This document shows positions 5,255-7,230 of a stretch of DNA of 7,230 nt, piece by piece. The position numbers and the translations under genes were made by a program. A model generated the notes under the pieces. That model ran no database searches and was not told the DNA's origin. It saw nothing but the letters and a program-made list of their open reading frames with translations. The stretch's first letter is position 1. Each line of letters opens with the position of its first letter. The stretch comes from UMGS1307 sp964523005 (GTDB lineage: Bacteria > Bacillota > Clostridia > Oscillospirales > CAG-382), in contig CAZFZL010000077.1 in assembly GCA_964523005.1 (NCBI GenBank), forward strand, positions 1 to 7,230, written 5' to 3'.

Positions 5255-5992
5255 ATGAAATCGATTGTTTTTGCGTCAAGATGCGGCAAGGAAATGATAC
5301 GCGACAAGCTCAATTTGGCTTTCGGGATAGGGTTTCCCGTTATTCTGCTCGTTCTGCTGAGCACAATACAGGCAAATATCCCGGTCAGTATGTTTGAGAT
5401 ACAGCGGCTCGTGCCGGGCATCGCCGTGTTCGGACTGTCGTTCGTGTCGCTTTTTGCCGCTGTGCTGATTTCAAAAGACCGCCAAAGCTCGTTTTTGATG
5501 CGTCTTTACTCGTCGCCGCTGCTGCCTTCGGATTTTCTGATAGGATATACGCTTCCGCTGCTGCCGATGTCGCTTGCACAGAGCTTGGTGTGCGTGCTTG
5601 TCGGGTTTGCGTTCGGGTTTGAACTCAACGCGTATACGTTTCTCATGCTTGCGGTACTGTTGCTTTGCAGCGTGTTCTATATATCGCTCGGGCTGCTCTT
5701 CGGAAGCGTTCTCAATGACAAACAGATTGGCGGAGTGTGCGGTGCGTTGCTGACGAACCTGACGGCGTGGCTGTCGGGCGTATGGTTCGATGTCGCTCTC
5801 GTCGGCGGTGTGTTTGAAAAGATAGCGAACGCACTTCCGTTCATTCACATGGCTCAGGCGGCTGCTGCCGCGGCTGCCGGTGATACAGCAGGGATGTTCC
5901 CTCATCTTTGGTATGTGGTTGCATACACTGCCGTGATATGCATAGGCTCTGTTATCATCTTCCGCTCGAAAATGAACGCTGAGGCAGTTTAA
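5255..5992 (+). CDS. ABC-2 type transporter permease
   Basis: This 245-residue integral membrane protein starts on the base after the ATPase stop codon, with AAGGAG 11 bases upstream. Six hydrophobic segments are visible, at about 22-38, 53-72, 95-120, 126-150, 158-180 and 217-236, the usual ABC-2 topology. KDRQSSFLMRLYSSPLLPSDF (74-94; key part KDRQSSFLMRLYSSP) is the typical family segment between the second and third helices, and LPFIHMAQAAAA matches the conserved stretch before the last helix. With two permeases and two ATPases it would form an exporter, for example for drugs, peptides or lipids; nothing visible fixes the substrate. A run of eight alanines broken by one Gln (200-208) is mildly unusual but fits a helix. 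It is the last gene of the operon. Confidence 0.9.
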   Translation: MKSIVFASRCGKEMIRDKLNLAFGIGFPVILLVLLSTIQANIPVSMFEIQRLVPGIAVFGLSFVSLFAAVLISKDRQSSFLMRLYSSPLLPSDFLIGYTLPLLPMSLAQSLVCVLVGFAFGFELNAYTFLMLAVLLLCSVFYISLGLLFGSVLNDKQIGGVCGALLTNLTAWLSGVWFDVALVGGVFEKIANALPFIHMAQAAAAAAAGDTAGMFPHLWYVVAYTAVICIGSVIIFRSKMNAEAV

Positions 5993-6007
5993 AAGAAAAC
6001 ACAAAAA

Positions 6008-6044
6008 AACGACGGCTGATCCGGATAGCAGATCAGCCGTCGTT
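6008..6044. terminator. Bidirectional intrinsic terminator between the ABC permease and pncB
   Basis: AACGACGGCTGATC (6008-6021) and GATCAGCCGTCGTT (6031-6044) are a perfect 14-bp inverted repeat with a nine-base loop. On the minus strand, after pncB, the stem runs straight into a T tract (complement of A6003-A6009), a strong terminator. On the plus strand, after the permease gene, the tail is GCTTATTTACT, with a weaker T content. Confidence 0.9.
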
Positions 6045-6050
6045 GCTTAT

Positions 6051-7230
6051 TTACTGTATTCCGTGACGCCTCGTGGAGAGCAGCTCGTGCTTGATATCCC
6101 AAAGACGCTGGGAGAGGTCAACGTAGTAGACGTGCGGATTCTCGAACCTCGTTACTTCGTCCCACAGCAGCGAGAGCTGTTCGGCGCATCTTTTGCGTAT
6201 CGTTTCCACATCCGGGCGTTCATACACGAGCACGCCGCTTTTGAAGACCGGAACGTGCAGCTTCACCGCGCGGTAGTCGGTGAGCGTCTTGCGCTTCCAG
6301 GTGTAGTCAGGGTCGAAGATCGTAAGCTCCTTCGTGTCGTCGAGCTTCTCGTCGTGTACGCAGAGAAGGTCAGCTATTGCTTTGCCGGAATCGTTTTCGA
6401 TGAGCCTGTATATGCGCTTGAAGTGCGGATTTGTGATCTTCGCAGCGTTTTCGCTGATCTTTATGCGCGGTACGATATGACCGTTTTTCTCTATAGCACA
6501 AAGCTTGTACACACCGCCGAAAACCGGATCGCTCTTTGATGTGATGAGCCGTTCTCCAACTCCGAAAGCATCGATCTGTGCACCCTGCGACAGAATATCG
6601 CGTATTATATATTCATCGAGTGAGTTGGAAACGACGATTTTGCATTCTGTCAACCCGGCGTCGTCAAGCATTTTTCTCATCTTGCGTGAGAGATACGTAA
6701 TGTCGCCGGAATCGATCCTGACGGCACATTTTGTGATCCCCTTCGGCAAAAGAACATCCTTAAATGCGCGGATGGCGTTGGGCATACCGGACGAAAGCAC
6801 GCTGTAAGTGTCGACAAGCAGCGTTGCGCCGTTCGGATAAAGCTCACAGTACGTCTTGAAGGCGGTGTATTCATCGTCAAACATTTGCACCCACGAGTGC
6901 GCCATCGTGCCGGATGCCGGTACACCGAAAAGAATATCGCTTATCGTACAGGCGCTGCTCGCGCAGCCGGCGAGGTAGGCTGCCCTTGCACCGTATATCG
7001 CACCGTCAGCGCCCTGTGCGCGTCGTGAACCGAATTCACTCACCGGTCTGCCCTGAGCGGCTCTGACGATCCTGCTTGCCTTCGTTGCGATCATCGACTG
7101 GTGGTTGAGCGAGAGAAGCGTGAAGGTTTCGATGAACTGTGCTTGTATTGCCGGAGCGCGAACGGTGAGTATAGGCTCGTTCGGGAACACGGGCGTGCCT
7201 TCGGGTACGGCGTAGATATCGCCGGTGAAC
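6051..7230 (-). CDS. pncB: Nicotinate phosphoribosyltransferase, N-terminus outside window
   Basis: This enzyme joins nicotinate to PRPP to make nicotinate mononucleotide, the first step of the Preiss-Handler NAD salvage route, usually coupled to ATP hydrolysis. The frame is open to the right edge of the window, so roughly the first 90-100 residues are missing; the GTG at 7190 is an internal Val. The 392 visible residues begin FTGDIYAVPEG and carry the family motifs: ATKASRI, EFGSRRAQG (visible residues 65-73), SGTMAHSWVQ (106-115, containing the His that I take as the phosphorylated catalytic residue), DTYSVLSSGMPNAI, RIDSGD (171-176) and FGVGERLITS (222-231). Together they define the long type-II NAPRTase found in many Firmicutes. 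The reading frame is unbroken and should encode an active enzyme. The promoter lies outside the window. The gene converges on the ABC operon. Confidence 0.95.
   Translation of the reverse strand, partial: FTGDIYAVPEGTPVFPNEPILTVRAPAIQAQFIETFTLLSLNHQSMIATKASRIVRAAQGRPVSEFGSRRAQGADGAIYGARAAYLAGCASSACTISDILFGVPASGTMAHSWVQMFDDEYTAFKTYCELYPNGATLLVDTYSVLSSGMPNAIRAFKDVLLPKGITKCAVRIDSGDITYLSRKMRKMLDDAGLTECKIVVSNSLDEYIIRDILSQGAQIDAFGVGERLITSKSDPVFGGVYKLCAIEKNGHIVPRIKISENAAKITNPHFKRIYRLIENDSGKAIADLLCVHDEKLDDTKELTIFDPDYTWKRKTLTDYRAVKLHVPVFKSGVLVYERPDVETIRKRCAEQLSLLWDEVTRFENPHVYYVDLSQRLWDIKHELLSTRRHGIQ

Overview
The window looks like part of the chromosome of a Bacillota (Firmicutes) bacterium, probably an anaerobic, gut-type Clostridia. 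Reasons: strong AGGAGG-type ribosome binding sites, consensus TTGACA/TATAAT promoters in AT-rich spacers between moderately GC-rich genes, a SpoVT/AbrB-family regulator in front of an ABC exporter, and the style of the ClpB and nicotinate phosphoribosyltransferase proteins. A genus cannot be named from this alone. Codons are standard and there is no insertion sequence, tRNA, rRNA or CRISPR array.

Layout, left to right. (1) 1-295, + strand: the 3' end of a glycerophosphodiester phosphodiesterase gene. It converges on clpB across a hairpin terminator. (2) 3630-358, - strand: a two-gene operon with its own sigma-A type promoter (TTGACA-17-TACAAT). It encodes a 217-residue ribbon-helix-helix protein of unknown function followed, 27 bp later, by the disaggregase ClpB (863 aa). 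(3) About 3660-4240: an AT-rich intergenic region with two broken genes that face each other. One is the first 56 codons of a ZIP-family metal transporter (+). The other is the first 25 codons of an unknown membrane-anchored protein (-). Their 5' signals are intact and their 3' ends are missing, as expected if a deletion fused two convergent genes. (4) 4240-5992, + strand: a compact operon of an AbrB-like regulator, an ABC ATPase and an ABC-2 permease, driven by a perfect consensus promoter (TTGACA-17-TATAAT). It ends at a perfect 14-bp hairpin shared with the convergent gene. (5) 7230-6051, - strand: nicotinate phosphoribosyltransferase (pncB), without its N-terminus because the window ends.

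How the parts relate: ClpB is protein quality control, and the co-transcribed ribbon-helix-helix protein is a plausible but unproven dedicated regulator. I see neither a CIRCE nor a CtsR operator at this promoter. The AbrB-ABC unit is a self-contained export module whose substrate cannot be read from sequence. GDPD (phospholipid head-group turnover) and PncB (NAD salvage) are unrelated housekeeping neighbours.

I see no clearly new multi-gene system. The best leads are the RHH-clpB pairing, the scar of two truncated convergent genes, and the back-to-back consensus promoters with a 15-bp palindrome at 4110-4184. One of those promoters no longer drives an intact gene and points toward clpB.
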